64,000 nt of DNA. Origin: Mycolicibacterium austroafricanum. Its GTDB lineage: Bacteria; Actinomycetota; Actinomycetes; Mycobacteriales; Mycobacteriaceae. A program made the translations under genes and the position numbers. Shown here one piece after another: positions 50,672 through 59,908 of the stretch. The stretch covers positions 1 through 64,000 of the forward strand of contig NZ_HG964463.1 in assembly GCF_000612725.1 (NCBI RefSeq). The letters run 5' to 3'. Every line of letters begins with the position of its first letter. Position 1 is the first letter of the stretch. Under the pieces are notes generated by a model, which had not been told where the DNA came from, ran no database searches, and saw nothing but the letters and a program-made list of their open reading frames with translations.

Positions 50672-52156
50672 GTGACAACGGACGACACTCCCCTGTGGCT
50701 GTTCGCCGACCAACTCGGTCCGGCCGTTCACGGCGGCGAGCATGCCCACCGTGAAGTGCTGCTGGTCGAGGCCACCTCCGCGCTGCGCAGGCGTCGCTAC
50801 CACCGGCAGAAGCTGCACCTGGTTCTCTCAGCCCTGCGCCACGCCGACCGCGACCTCGGCGAGCGTGCGACCCTGATCACGGCCGACACCTACACCGACG
50901 CGTTGACACAGTTCAAGCGCCCCGTCCTCGTGCACGAGCCCACCTCGCACGCCGCCGAGACCTTCGTGCACCGGCTCCATAAGCAGGGACTCGTTGCCGA
51001 CGTCCTGCCGACCCCCACATTCGCGCTGTCCCGCAAGGACTTCCAGCAATGGGCCGGCCAGCGCACCCGCTTCCGGATGGAGGACTTCTACCGCCATCAG
51101 CGTCGTCGTTTCGACGTGCTGATGGACGGCGACGAGCCGGTCGGCAACCGGTGGAACTACGACGAGGACAACCGCGAACCGCCGCCGAAGAAACAACGCA
51201 CCCTCGGAGTCCCCGCCCCCTATCAGCCGCGCGAAGACGACATCGACGAGCAGGTCCGCCGCGACCTCGACGCGATGGATCTCGACACCGTGGGTGTGGA
51301 CGGCCCGCGCCTGTTCGCCGTCACCCCGGCCGAGGCCAAGCGCGCGCTGGCCCGGTTCATCGAGCACCGGCTGCCCAGCTTCGGCCGCTACGAGGACGCC
51401 GTGATGGCCGAGGACTGGGCGATGGCGCACTCACTGCTGTCGGTGCCACTCAACCTCGGCGTCCTACATCCGCTCGACGCCGTCGACGAGGCCGAGCGCG
51501 CCTACCGCGACCAGCAGGCACCGCTGGCCGCCGTCGAGGGCTTCATCCGGCAGATCCTCGGCTGGCGCGAGTACATGTGGCACCTGTACTGGCATTTCGG
51601 CCCGGAGTACGCCGCCAAGAATGAGCTCGCCGCCCACACGCCGCCGCCGACATGGTGGACGGATCTCGACGCCGATGCGGTCACCGCCCAGTGCCTGCAC
51701 CACGCGCTCAAAGGCGTCCGGGACCGCGGCTGGACGCACCACATCCAACGACTCATGATCCTCGGCAGCCATGCGCTGCAACGGGGTTACCGGCCCGACG
51801 AACTCACCGAATGGTTCGCCACCGCCTACGTCGACGGCTTCCGCTGGGTGATGCCCACCAACGTCATCGGCATGAGTCAGCACGCCGACGGCGGGCTGCT
51901 GGCCACCAAGCCGTACACCTCCGGCGGCGCCTACATCAACAAGATGAGCGACCACTGCGGGGACTGCGCCTACGACCCCAGGAAACGCCTCGGCGACGAC
52001 GCGTGCCCCTTCACCGCCGGCTACTGGGCCTTCGTCCACCGCCACCGCGAGCGGCTGGCCGAGAACATGCGCACCCGGCGCGCGGTCTCGTCGATGGAGC
52101 GGCTCGGCGACCTCGACGCGGTCCTCGAACAGGAGTCAGCGCGCGACCGGTTCTGA
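50672..52156 (+). CDS. Photolyase-related protein (cryptochrome/photolyase, FeS type)
   Basis: A 494-aa protein of the deoxyribodipyrimidine photolyase-related (PhrB/CryPro-like) family. The N-terminal alpha/beta domain starts LWLFADQLGP. The C-terminal helical FAD-binding region contains the QILGWREYMW, GWTHHIQRLM and HGLNQ-like QHADGG blocks. Four cysteines (AQCLHH, CGDCAY, DACPF) match the 4Fe-4S ligands of that class. These enzymes repair UV-induced (6-4) photoproducts. This is the first chromosomal gene beyond tRNA-Pro. Its end overlaps the convergent TSUP gene by 21 bp. Confidence 0.85.
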   Translation: MTTDDTPLWLFADQLGPAVHGGEHAHREVLLVEATSALRRRRYHRQKLHLVLSALRHADRDLGERATLITADTYTDALTQFKRPVLVHEPTSHAAETFVHRLHKQGLVADVLPTPTFALSRKDFQQWAGQRTRFRMEDFYRHQRRRFDVLMDGDEPVGNRWNYDEDNREPPPKKQRTLGVPAPYQPREDDIDEQVRRDLDAMDLDTVGVDGPRLFAVTPAEAKRALARFIEHRLPSFGRYEDAVMAEDWAMAHSLLSVPLNLGVLHPLDAVDEAERAYRDQQAPLAAVEGFIRQILGWREYMWHLYWHFGPEYAAKNELAAHTPPPTWWTDLDADAVTAQCLHHALKGVRDRGWTHHIQRLMILGSHALQRGYRPDELTEWFATAYVDGFRWVMPTNVIGMSQHADGGLLATKPYTSGGAYINKMSDHCGDCAYDPRKRLGDDACPFTAGYWAFVHRHRERLAENMRTRRAVSSMERLGDLDAVLEQESARDRF

Positions 52157-53050
52157 CGCCGATTCGGCGGCGGCCGGCTCCGGCGCGAACTTCGGGCCGC
52201 GGGACGTGCGCCACGCGTAGATCACCAGCGCCGCCCATGCCACGACGATCACCGAGTAGATCCCCGTCGACCACGGCCACTGGATGTCGAAGAAGTGCAC
52301 CAGCTTCTGGCTGTTGGTCAGCACGATGACGCCACCCACCGCGCTGCCCAGCAGCGCCGGGCTGACCTTGGTGACCAACCACGCGGCGAACGGTGCGGCG
52401 ATCACCCCGCCGACCATGAGCCCGACCACGACGGGCCAGTTCTCCAGGAACTCCTGACGCAGCCCGACCAGGAAGCCCAGCGACGCCGACGCCGCCACCA
52501 GGAACTCCGAGGCACTGACCGAACCGATCACCGTGCGCGGCGCCGTCTTGCCCTGCGACAGCAACGTGCTGGTGGTCACCGGGCCCCAGCCGCCTCCCCC
52601 GGAGGCGTCGATGAATCCGCCGAACAGACCCAGCGGGGCGAGGAACTTGACGCTGTGACTACTGCCCCGGACCAACGTCAGCGGTGTGCGCAGCGAGAAC
52701 CGCAGCAGCACATAGGCACCGATCGCGACCAGGATCGCGGCCATCAGCGGCGCCGCGTGCTCGGTCGACAGCGAGGACAGCACGGTGGCCCCGAGGAACG
52801 CGCCGACCGCGCCGGGAGCGCCGAGCTTGGCGACCAGCGCCCAGTCGATGTTCTTGAACTTCCAGTGCGACAGGCCCGAGGCGAACGTGGTGCCCACCTC
52901 GGCGAGGTGCACCGCGGCACTGGCCTGGGCGGCGCCGACCCCGGAAAGCACCAGCAGCGTCGTCGCGGTGACGCCGAAGGCCATGCCCAGGGCACCGTCG
53001 ACCAGCTGGGCACCGACACCGACAAGCGTGAAGATGAGAAGCGAACGCAT
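52136..53050 (-). CDS. TSUP-family (TauE/SafE) membrane transporter
   Basis: A 304-aa protein with eight to nine hydrophobic helices in two inverted halves, each with the family signature (VDGALGMAFGVTATTLL and GGFIDASGGGGWGPVTT). TSUP permeases move sulfite, sulfonates or related anions. GAAGG lies 5 bp before the ATG at 53050. A cysteine-codon-ending small reading frame lies 54 bp upstream, which may link expression to cysteine supply. Confidence 0.85.
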   Translation of the reverse strand: MRSLLIFTLVGVGAQLVDGALGMAFGVTATTLLVLSGVGAAQASAAVHLAEVGTTFASGLSHWKFKNIDWALVAKLGAPGAVGAFLGATVLSSLSTEHAAPLMAAILVAIGAYVLLRFSLRTPLTLVRGSSHSVKFLAPLGLFGGFIDASGGGGWGPVTTSTLLSQGKTAPRTVIGSVSASEFLVAASASLGFLVGLRQEFLENWPVVVGLMVGGVIAAPFAAWLVTKVSPALLGSAVGGVIVLTNSQKLVHFFDIQWPWSTGIYSVIVVAWAALVIYAWRTSRGPKFAPEPAAAESASEPVAR

Positions 53051-53103
53051 GGCTGCCTTCGGAAACTGCGGTCACCGCGTGACCGGACGGACGGGTGGGG
53101 GCG

Positions 53104-53217
53104 TCAGGGACGCGGACAACACCACTCGTCGAAGGCCATTAGCCGACGCGACGGCCAGAAAGGCTCGAGCGCGGACACCTCAGACGGGGCCGGTGCGCAA
53201 TGCACGCGATCAGCCAT
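53104..53217 (-). CDS. Possible leader peptide ending in Cys-Cys
   Basis: A 37-codon frame from ATG 53217 (or 11 codons from ATG 53139) ends FDEWCCPRP, 54 bp before the TSUP gene. Between the two lies a CGGTCAC/GTGACCG hairpin. Short cysteine-rich leader peptides attenuate sulfur genes in mycobacteria and corynebacteria. A TSUP transporter is a fitting target, but homology of this peptide is unproven and it may be chance. Confidence 0.35.
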   Translation of the reverse strand: MADRVHCAPAPSEVSALEPFWPSRRLMAFDEWCCPRP

Positions 53218-53260
53218 CGAGGATCCCATCGTCGAGTCGTACGCCGAAGCTCCGCATAGG

Positions 53261-54043
53261 TTACACGGTCAACAGCCGGTACAGCCCGATGAGTCCCACG
53301 ACGACGATGACGCCGCGCAGCACGTTCGGCGACAGCCGGCGTCCGTAGTGCGCCCCGAGGAAGCCGCCGATCAGCGACCCGATCGCGATCAGGCCCGCCG
53401 CGGCCCAGCTGATCCGGTCGAAGGCCACCACCGTGTAGGCCACCGCGGCGACGATGTTGACGATCAGCGACAGCAGGTTCTTGGCGGCGTTCATCCGCTG
53501 CATGTCCTCGGGCAGCAGCGCCCCCATCGCGGCGATCAGCAGGATGCCCTGTGCCGCGGTGAAGTAGCCGCCGTACACGCCGACCGCGAACGTCGCCGCA
53601 ACCAAAGCGGTCATCCGCGCCGTCGACACGTGGTCGGCCGAACGCCCGGCGGCCTCGGCCCGCCGCTTGGCCCAGGTCTGGATTTTCGGGCCGACCACCA
53701 CCAGCGCCAGGGCCAGCACGAGCAGCACCGGAACGACGCGGGTGAACACCTTCTCGGGCAGGTGCAGCAGCAGCCAGGCGCCGCACCCGGCGCCCAGGAA
53801 CGAGGCCGGGATCTGCCACCGCAGCCGGTCCCACTGGCCGCGCAGTTCGCGCCGGTATCCCCAGGTTCCCGACACACCGCCGGCGACGAGGCCGACGGCG
53901 TTCGACATGGTGGCCGTCACCGGCGGGAATCCGAGGGTCACCAGCGTCGGAAAGGTGATCAGCGTGCCGGAGCCGACGAGGGCGTTGATGGCACCTGCCC
54001 CGACCCCGGCGAACGCGATGAGGACCATGTCGAGGACGGACAT
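53261..54043 (-). CDS. TSUP-family (TauE/SafE) membrane transporter, second copy
   Basis: A 260-aa protein with about eight hydrophobic helices and the two family repeats (GAINALVGSGTLITFPTLV and VYGGYFTAAQGILLIAAMG). It is shorter and only distantly like the neighbouring TSUP protein, so it is not a recent duplicate. The start is taken at ATG 54043, where the first helix begins. The role is probably export or uptake of a sulfur or carbon anion. The promoter is probably in the 89-bp gap towards the divergent GerW-like gene. Confidence 0.82.
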   Translation of the reverse strand: MSVLDMVLIAFAGVGAGAINALVGSGTLITFPTLVTLGFPPVTATMSNAVGLVAGGVSGTWGYRRELRGQWDRLRWQIPASFLGAGCGAWLLLHLPEKVFTRVVPVLLVLALALVVVGPKIQTWAKRRAEAAGRSADHVSTARMTALVAATFAVGVYGGYFTAAQGILLIAAMGALLPEDMQRMNAAKNLLSLIVNIVAAVAYTVVAFDRISWAAAGLIAIGSLIGGFLGAHYGRRLSPNVLRGVIVVVGLIGLYRLLTV

Positions 54044-54132
54044 TGGGCTCACCCTAGCGAAGTGGTCCCGCCGGAGCGGATCGGGCCGAATACTGCCCAT
54101 GACCGCATCCGGACACATCGTGAGGGGCACAG

Positions 54133-54447
54133 ATGAAGCCGACCGAAGTCCTGACCACCGTCAAAGATTCGATGACCGCCCGCCGGGTGTACGCCGAGCC
54201 GATCGAGCGCGACGGGGTCGTCGTCATCCCGGCGGCTCGCGTGTCCGGCGGCGGTGGTGGCGGGTCGGGAACCGAGACCGACGGCAGGGAAGGCTCCGGC
54301 GGCGGGTTCGCCGTCAGCGCCAAACCCGTCGGTGCGTATGTCATCAAGGCGGGCCGGGTCAGTTGGCGGCCCGCGGTCGACGTCAACCGGCTGATCACGG
54401 TCCTCGGCGTCGTCGCCGTCGCCGCGCTGGTCACCCGAAGTCGCTGA
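54133..54447 (+). CDS. GerW/YtfJ-family protein
   Basis: A 104-aa protein of the GerW (YtfJ) type: KPTEVLTTVKDSMTARRVYAEPIERDG, a glycine-rich stretch (RVSGGGGGGSG) and the GGGFAVSAKPVGAYVI core, with a C-terminal hydrophobic helix (LITVLGVVAVAALV) that may anchor it. First described from spores but widespread in non-sporulating actinobacteria, where its role is unclear. Confidence 0.8.
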   Translation: MKPTEVLTTVKDSMTARRVYAEPIERDGVVVIPAARVSGGGGGGSGTETDGREGSGGGFAVSAKPVGAYVIKAGRVSWRPAVDVNRLITVLGVVAVAALVTRSR

Positions 54448-54494
54448 CCGGGGCGGATCGGGCACGACAGCCGCGGCGCGTCAGCGCGCCGAAT

Positions 54495-55907
54495 TCACCG
54501 ACGGGCCTTGGGCCCCCTCTTCTCCCGGACGCGGACGTTGATCCGGATCGGGCTGCCCTCGAAGCCGAACGTCTCGCGCAGCCGTCGCTCCAGGAACCGG
54601 CGGTAGCCGGCCTCCAGGAACCCGGTGGTGAACAGCACGAAGGTCGGCGGACGGGCCGTCGCCTGCGTCGCGAACAGGATCCGCGGCTGCTTGCCGCCGC
54701 GCACCGGAGGCGGTGTCGCGGCGACGATCTCCTTGAAGAAGGTGTTCAGCCGCCCGGTGGACACCCGGGTGTCCCACGACTTCAGCGCCGTCTCCAACGC
54801 CGGCACCAGCTTCTGCACGGCCCGGCCCGTCTTGGCCGAGATGTTCACCCGCGGCGCCCACTGCAGTTGCGCCAGTTGCAGATCGATCTCGCGGTCGAGC
54901 AGATAGCGGCGGTCCTCGTCCACGAGGTCCCACTTGTTGAACGCCAACACCAGCGCCCGCCCGGCCTCGACGACCATCGACAGCACCCGCTGATCCTGTT
55001 CGGTCAACGGCTGTGACGCGTCGACGAGCACGATGGCCACCTCGGCGGCGTCGATCGCACCGTGGGTGCGCACCGAGGCGTAGAACTCGTGACCGCTGGC
55101 CTGCCCGACCTTGCGGCGCAGTCCCGCCGTGTCGACGAAACGCCAAAGCTTGCCGTCCATCTCGATGAGCGAGTCCACCGGGTCCACCGTCGTCCCGGCG
55201 ACGTCGTGCACCACCGACCGCTCGTCACCGGAGAGCCGGTTCAGCAGGGACGACTTGCCCACGTTGGGCTTGCCCACCAGCGCCACCCGGCGGGGACCGC
55301 CACCTCCGGCACCGGCAACCTCGGAGATCGTGGGCAGCGCGTCGACGACGGCGTCGAGCAGGTCGGCGACCCCGCGTCCGTGCATCGCGCTGATCGGGTG
55401 CGGCTCCCCCAGCCCCAGCGACCACAGCGCCGCGGCGTCCGCCTCGCCCCGTTCGTTGTCGACCTTGTTGGCCGCCAGGAACACCGGTTTTCCGGAGCGC
55501 TGCAACAGTTTTGCCGCGGCCTCGTCGGCGGCGGTGGCGCCCACCACGGAGTCGACGACGAAGATGATCGCGTCGGCGGTGCGCATCGCCACCGAAGCCT
55601 GCTCGGCGACGAGCTGCTGCAGGCCCTTGGCGTCGGGCTCCCAGCCGCCGGTGTCCTGGACCATGAACCGCTGACCCGACCAGCTCGCGTCGTAGGAGAC
55701 CCGGTCCCGGGTCACGCCGGGAACGTCCTGCACCACGGCTTCGCGACGGCCCAGGATCCGGTTCACCAGCGTCGACTTGCCGACATTGGGCCGGCCCACG
55801 ACGGCCACCACCGGAGGTGGCGCCGACACCTCCTCGATCGCATCCGAGATGTCGTCGGGCCCGAGTTCCCAGTCGCTTTCGTCCGACCAGGTGCCATCAT
55901 CGGTCAT
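54495..55907 (-). CDS. der: Ribosome-assembly GTPase Der (EngA)
   Basis: A 470-aa double GTPase. The first P-loop GRPNVGKS is at 38-45, with DTGG (85-88) and NKVD (147-150). The second P-loop GKPNVGKS is at 212-219 with NKWD, and a KH-like C-terminal domain follows. It is needed for assembly of the 50S subunit. The start overlaps the end of cmk by 4 bp. Matches the expected size and position in mycobacteria, after cmk. Confidence 0.96.
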   Translation of the reverse strand: MTDDGTWSDESDWELGPDDISDAIEEVSAPPPVVAVVGRPNVGKSTLVNRILGRREAVVQDVPGVTRDRVSYDASWSGQRFMVQDTGGWEPDAKGLQQLVAEQASVAMRTADAIIFVVDSVVGATAADEAAAKLLQRSGKPVFLAANKVDNERGEADAAALWSLGLGEPHPISAMHGRGVADLLDAVVDALPTISEVAGAGGGGPRRVALVGKPNVGKSSLLNRLSGDERSVVHDVAGTTVDPVDSLIEMDGKLWRFVDTAGLRRKVGQASGHEFYASVRTHGAIDAAEVAIVLVDASQPLTEQDQRVLSMVVEAGRALVLAFNKWDLVDEDRRYLLDREIDLQLAQLQWAPRVNISAKTGRAVQKLVPALETALKSWDTRVSTGRLNTFFKEIVAATPPPVRGGKQPRILFATQATARPPTFVLFTTGFLEAGYRRFLERRLRETFGFEGSPIRINVRVREKRGPKARR

Positions 55908-56590
55908 CGCGCCACACCCGCCTTCTGTTCGACCAGTTCGGTCAGATACGCGACGACCTCGGCCTGGTTCATGTCGCTGGTGTCCACCACAACCGCGTCC
56001 TCGGCGGCCCGCAGCGGAGACACCGCCCGCGTGGAATCGAGATGGTCGCGGCGCCTGACGTCGGCCAGCACCGCCTCATAGTCGCCGGGCAGTCCGGCGG
56101 CGACGTTCTGCGCGTCGCGGCGGCGGGCGCGCTCCTCCGCCGACGCCGTGAGGAAGATCTTCACGTCCGCGGCCGGCAGCACGACGGTGCCGATGTCACG
56201 GCCCTCGACGACGACATTGTCCGGGGCAGAGGCCAATTCGCGCTGCAAGGCGACCAGCCGGGACCGCACGGCGGGCACCGCCGACACCGCCGACACCGCC
56301 TTGGTCACCGCGTCCCCGCGAATCTCGGTCGAGACGTCCTCCCCTGCCAGGTAGGACCGGTCCTCGCCCGGATCGTGACCGACCGCCAGCTCCACCTCCG
56401 CCGCCACGGCGGCGACCGCCGCCGCGTCGTCCGGGTCGACGCCCGCACGCAGCACGCCGAGCGTGACGATCCGGTACATCGCACCGGTGTCCAGATACCG
56501 CGCGCCCATTGCGACCGCCAAACCTCTTGCCACCGAAGACTTCCCGGTGCCGGCCGGCCCGTCGATCGCGATCACCAGGGAACGGCTCAC
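55904..56590 (-). CDS. cmk: Cytidylate kinase
   Basis: A 228-aa P-loop kinase that phosphorylates CMP/dCMP, starting MSRSLVIAIDGPAGTGKSS (P-loop 11-18). Also present are RYLDTGAMYR, GRDIGTVVLP and the lid region RRRDAQNVA, all typical of Cmk. It overlaps the pseudouridine synthase gene by 4 bp upstream and der by 4 bp downstream, an overlapping housekeeping operon. Confidence 0.96.
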   Translation of the reverse strand: MSRSLVIAIDGPAGTGKSSVARGLAVAMGARYLDTGAMYRIVTLGVLRAGVDPDDAAAVAAVAAEVELAVGHDPGEDRSYLAGEDVSTEIRGDAVTKAVSAVSAVPAVRSRLVALQRELASAPDNVVVEGRDIGTVVLPAADVKIFLTASAEERARRRDAQNVAAGLPGDYEAVLADVRRRDHLDSTRAVSPLRAAEDAVVVDTSDMNQAEVVAYLTELVEQKAGVAR

Positions 56591-57330
56591 AGGCCCACCG
56601 CCTTGTACAGTTCGCCGATTTCCTTCTGTGTCAACACCCGGATGCTGCCGGGGCGCTGATCGCCCAACGACACCGTGCCGATGTCGGTGCGCACCAATTC
56701 CTGCACCGGGAACCCGACATCGGCCAGCAGCCGCCGCACGATGTGTTTGCGGCCCTCGTGCAGGGTCAACCGCACCAGCGTCCGGCCCGGCGTCGTGTCG
56801 ACGACGGCAAAATCGTCGACCTGGACGGGTCCGTCCTCCAGCTCGACTCCCTCACGCAGCTTGCGGCCCAACCCCTTGGGCACCGAGCCGAGCACGGTCG
56901 CGACGTAGGACTTGGGCACCTCGAATGACGGGTGCATCAACCGGTGCGCCAATTCCCCGTCGTTGGTCAGCAACAGCAGCCCCTCGGTGTCTGCGTCCAG
57001 GCGCCCGACGTGAAACAGCTTCTTGTTGCCGCGAACCCGGTGCTCCACAAGGTCGCCGACACACGGCCGGCCGCGGTCGTCGGACATCGTCGAGTGCATC
57101 CCGCGCGGTTTGTTGATGGCCAGGTACACGAGGGTGTCGTCGACCGTGATCCGGGCACCGTCCACCCGGATCACCGAGGCCGCCGGATCCACCCGGGTGC
57201 CCAGCTCGGTGACGATCCGGCCGTCCACCTCGACCCGGCCGTCCCGGATCATCTTCTCCGCGACTCGCCGAGACGCAATTCCCGCCTGCGACAACACTTT
57301 CTGAAGTCGGATTCCGTCGTTGTCGGTCAT
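56587..57330 (-). CDS. 23S rRNA pseudouridine synthase, RluB-type
   Basis: A 247-aa protein. An S4-like RNA-binding domain (IRLQKVLSQAGIASRRVAEKMI) precedes the RsuA/RluB catalytic domain with GRLDADTEGLLLLTNDG, in which D112 is the nucleophile, and later HEGRKHIVRRLL. It converts a 23S rRNA uridine to pseudouridine. The start at 57330 shares the end of scpB by 2 bp in a compact operon. Confidence 0.93.
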   Translation of the reverse strand: MTDNDGIRLQKVLSQAGIASRRVAEKMIRDGRVEVDGRIVTELGTRVDPAASVIRVDGARITVDDTLVYLAINKPRGMHSTMSDDRGRPCVGDLVEHRVRGNKKLFHVGRLDADTEGLLLLTNDGELAHRLMHPSFEVPKSYVATVLGSVPKGLGRKLREGVELEDGPVQVDDFAVVDTTPGRTLVRLTLHEGRKHIVRRLLADVGFPVQELVRTDIGTVSLGDQRPGSIRVLTQKEIGELYKAVGL

Positions 57331-57332
57331 GC

Positions 57333-58058
57333 TCAGTCTCTGTCCACGTCGAAGGATGCCGGCGCTGCCCCGGGACCCGAGGTGCCGTTGAGCTTCATGA
57401 AACGCGGCTCCTCGCTGAGGGTTTCGCTGAGGTCGTCGATGACGTCGACGTTGGGCAGCAGCGGCGCGATGTCCGGAAGGTCGGTCAGCGAGGTCAATCC
57501 GAGCCGCTCGAGGAACAACTCGGTGGTCGAGAAGGTCACCGCCCCGGAGTCGGAGTCGGTGCCGGCTTCGGTGATCAGCCCGCGGGCGAGCAGCGTGCGG
57601 ATCACCGCGTCGACGTTCACGCCGCGGACCGCGCTGACACGTGCCCGGGTGACCGGTTGCCGGTAGGCGATGACGGCCAGGGTTTCCAGCGCCGCGCGGG
57701 TCAGCTTCGACCGGGCGCCGTCGAGCAGCAGCTTCTCGACGAAGGGGGCGTATTTCGAGCGCGTGTACATCCGCCATCCGCCCGCGGCTTCGCGCAGATC
57801 GATTCCGCTGTCGCGGGCGGCCAGACCGGCGGCGAGCAGGTGCAGCCGTTCAGCCACCCGTGCCGGCGGCTGATCGGTGGCGGCGGCCAGTGCGTCGACG
57901 GTCACCGGGGTGTCGACCACCAGCAGCAGCGCCTCGAGCGCTGAGTCGAGCTCGCCATCCTCGAGCGCGGAGTCCAGCTCGGATTCGGTGACCTCCTCGA
58001 GCTCGCCGTCCTCGATGGCGGATTCGAGCTCAGTATCGGTCGATGTGTCGTCAGTCAT
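57333..58058 (-). CDS. scpB: Segregation and condensation protein B
   Basis: A 241-aa ScpB. After an acidic N terminus with three related units (ELESAIEDGEL, ELDSALEDGEL, ELDSALEALLL), the two winged-helix domains follow (DALAAATDQPPARVAERLHLLAAGL and RAALETLAVIAYRQPVTRARVSAVRGVNVD). ScpB binds ScpA and the SMC complex. The acidic repeats are longer than usual and appear locally duplicated. Confidence 0.93.
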   Translation of the reverse strand: MTDDTSTDTELESAIEDGELEEVTESELDSALEDGELDSALEALLLVVDTPVTVDALAAATDQPPARVAERLHLLAAGLAARDSGIDLREAAGGWRMYTRSKYAPFVEKLLLDGARSKLTRAALETLAVIAYRQPVTRARVSAVRGVNVDAVIRTLLARGLITEAGTDSDSGAVTFSTTELFLERLGLTSLTDLPDIAPLLPNVDVIDDLSETLSEEPRFMKLNGTSGPGAAPASFDVDRD

Positions 58059-58066
58059 AGGTCTTT

Positions 58067-58891
58067 CTATTCCGCGTCCGCGGTCGCCAACTGTTGGCTG
58101 TTGGGCCGCTCTCCGGTCCACGAAATCTGGAGCACACCAAGCGGTTCTGGTTGCTCGAATGCTACCGCCCTGGCGCGGTACAACTCGAGCAGCGCCAGGA
58201 ACCGCCCCACGATCTCCATCGGGGCCTCGCAGTCGGCGACCAGCTCGGAGAACGACGCCCAGTGGCCGATCCCCCGCTGCTCGAGCAGCGTCATCAGGTT
58301 GGCCGCCTGCTCGGGCACCGACACCGCCACCTGGTGCAGGTGCTCGGTGCCGACGGTCGGCACCGGCCGCGGGGTGAACGCCGCCGCCGCGATCTCGGCG
58401 AACCGTGCGGCGTCGACACCCAGCATCACCTCGGGCAGCAGGTCGGAGTACGTGTCCTCCAGCGACACCGCCCGCGGATAGCTGCGCAGCGCCGCGGCCT
58501 CCAGTTCGGCGAACATCTCGGCCACGTGCTTGAACGCCCGGTACTGCAGCAGCCGCGCGAACAGCAGGTCCCGCACCTCGAGAAGCGCCAGATCGTCCTC
58601 GTCGTGGATCTCCCCGGCCGGCAGCAGGCGCGCCGCCTTGAGGTCGAGCAGCGTCGCGGCGACGACCAGAAACGACGTCGTCTCGTCGAGCCCCAGCTGC
58701 GGTCCGATCTCCTTGGTGTAGGCGATGAACTCGTCGGTCACCTGATGCAGCGCCACCTCGGTGACATCGAGCCGGTGCGCGAAGATCAGCTGCAGCAGCA
58801 GGTCGAACGGGCCCTCGAAATTGCTCAGGCGAACCTGGAACCCAACCTGGGTCGACGAGTCGGTGGGCTCCTCCGGGGTCGTCTCGCTCAC
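58067..58891 (-). CDS. scpA: Segregation and condensation protein A
   Basis: A 274-aa kleisin. N-terminal FQVRLSNFEGPFDLLLQLIFAHRLDVTEVALHQVTDEF is the SMC-neck-binding motif; a winged-helix C terminus follows. It bridges SMC and ScpB in chromosome condensation. It overlaps parA by 4 bp upstream and is 8 bp from scpB. Confidence 0.95.
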   Translation of the reverse strand: MSETTPEEPTDSSTQVGFQVRLSNFEGPFDLLLQLIFAHRLDVTEVALHQVTDEFIAYTKEIGPQLGLDETTSFLVVAATLLDLKAARLLPAGEIHDEDDLALLEVRDLLFARLLQYRAFKHVAEMFAELEAAALRSYPRAVSLEDTYSDLLPEVMLGVDAARFAEIAAAAFTPRPVPTVGTEHLHQVAVSVPEQAANLMTLLEQRGIGHWASFSELVADCEAPMEIVGRFLALLELYRARAVAFEQPEPLGVLQISWTGERPNSQQLATADAE

Positions 58892-59784
58892 GCGCCGAAC
58901 CGGTGGATGACCTCACGCGCCAGCGCCCGATACGCTTCGGCGCCAGCCGATTTCGGCGCCCAGGTGGTGATGGGCTCGCCGGCGACGCTGGTCTCGGGGA
59001 ACCGCACGGTGCGGGTCACGACGGTGTCGAACACCAGATCGCCGAAGCGCTCCACGACGCGCGCCATCACCTCGCGCGAGTTCACCGTCCGCGGGTCGTA
59101 GCGCGTGATCAGGATCCCGCTGATCGACAGTTTCGGGTTCAGCCGGTCGTGCACCTTCTCCACGGTGTCGGTCAGCAACGCCAGGCCGCGCAGCGAGAAG
59201 AACTCGCACTCGGTGGGGATGATCACGCCGTCGCTGCAGGCCAGCCCGTTGACGGTGAGCAGGCCGAGCGACGGCTGGCAGTCGATCAGCACGTAGTCGT
59301 AGCGGTCCAGCACCGGATACAGCGCGCGGGCCAGGGACTGCTCGCGCCCCACCTCGTTGACGAGCTGGATCTCCGCGGCCGACAGGTCGATGTTGCTGGG
59401 CACCAGATCGAGGCCGGGAACCCGGGTCTTGATCAGCACCTGATCGATCGACACCCGCGGCTCGACGAGCAGGTTGTGCACGGTGTGTTCGAGCTCGTAG
59501 TGCGGCACGCCGAGCCCGGCCGACAGCGCCCCCTGCGGATCCAGGTCGACGAGCAGCACCCGCCTGCCGTACTCGGCGAGGCTGGCACCCAGGTTGATCG
59601 TGGACGTGGTCTTCCCGACGCCGCCCTTCTGGTTGCACATCGCGATGACCTTGGCCGGTCCGTGCGACGTGCGGGGCGCCGGTTCGGGGGTTTGCCGCGG
59701 GACCCTGCCGGTCAGCCCGAGGGCGGGTTCAGCGTCACTGCTCGCTGCGGGAGCGTCCAGGGAACCGCCTGTCGGGTCGGTCAT
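58888..59784 (-). CDS. ParA/Soj-like ATPase
   Basis: A 298-aa protein. The Walker motif KGGVGKTT is at 53-60, followed by VDLDPQGAL and the switch and partner-binding segments (LIDCQPSLGLLTVNGL). This second chromosomal ParA-like protein is encoded beside scpAB in mycobacteria and is distinct from the parAB locus near oriC. ATG 59784 chosen; one upstream start (59808) is possible. Confidence 0.92.
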   Translation of the reverse strand: MTDPTGGSLDAPAASSDAEPALGLTGRVPRQTPEPAPRTSHGPAKVIAMCNQKGGVGKTTSTINLGASLAEYGRRVLLVDLDPQGALSAGLGVPHYELEHTVHNLLVEPRVSIDQVLIKTRVPGLDLVPSNIDLSAAEIQLVNEVGREQSLARALYPVLDRYDYVLIDCQPSLGLLTVNGLACSDGVIIPTECEFFSLRGLALLTDTVEKVHDRLNPKLSISGILITRYDPRTVNSREVMARVVERFGDLVFDTVVTRTVRFPETSVAGEPITTWAPKSAGAEAYRALAREVIHRFGA

Positions 59785-59908
59785 ACCGGACCGTCGCTGG
59801 TCAGGCAACCTTCAGACATGGCGGGCATCCGGGCAAGTTTAACGGGGAGCGTCGAATCGGTGAGGCAGACCCGCAGGCAACCTCTGATCTGGCGGCTAAT
59901 CTGGCGAC

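Noticed and set aside
53051..53260. SAM riboswitch ahead of the TSUP gene
   Set aside because: I could not find the conserved core or pairing of SAM-II or SAM-IV types.
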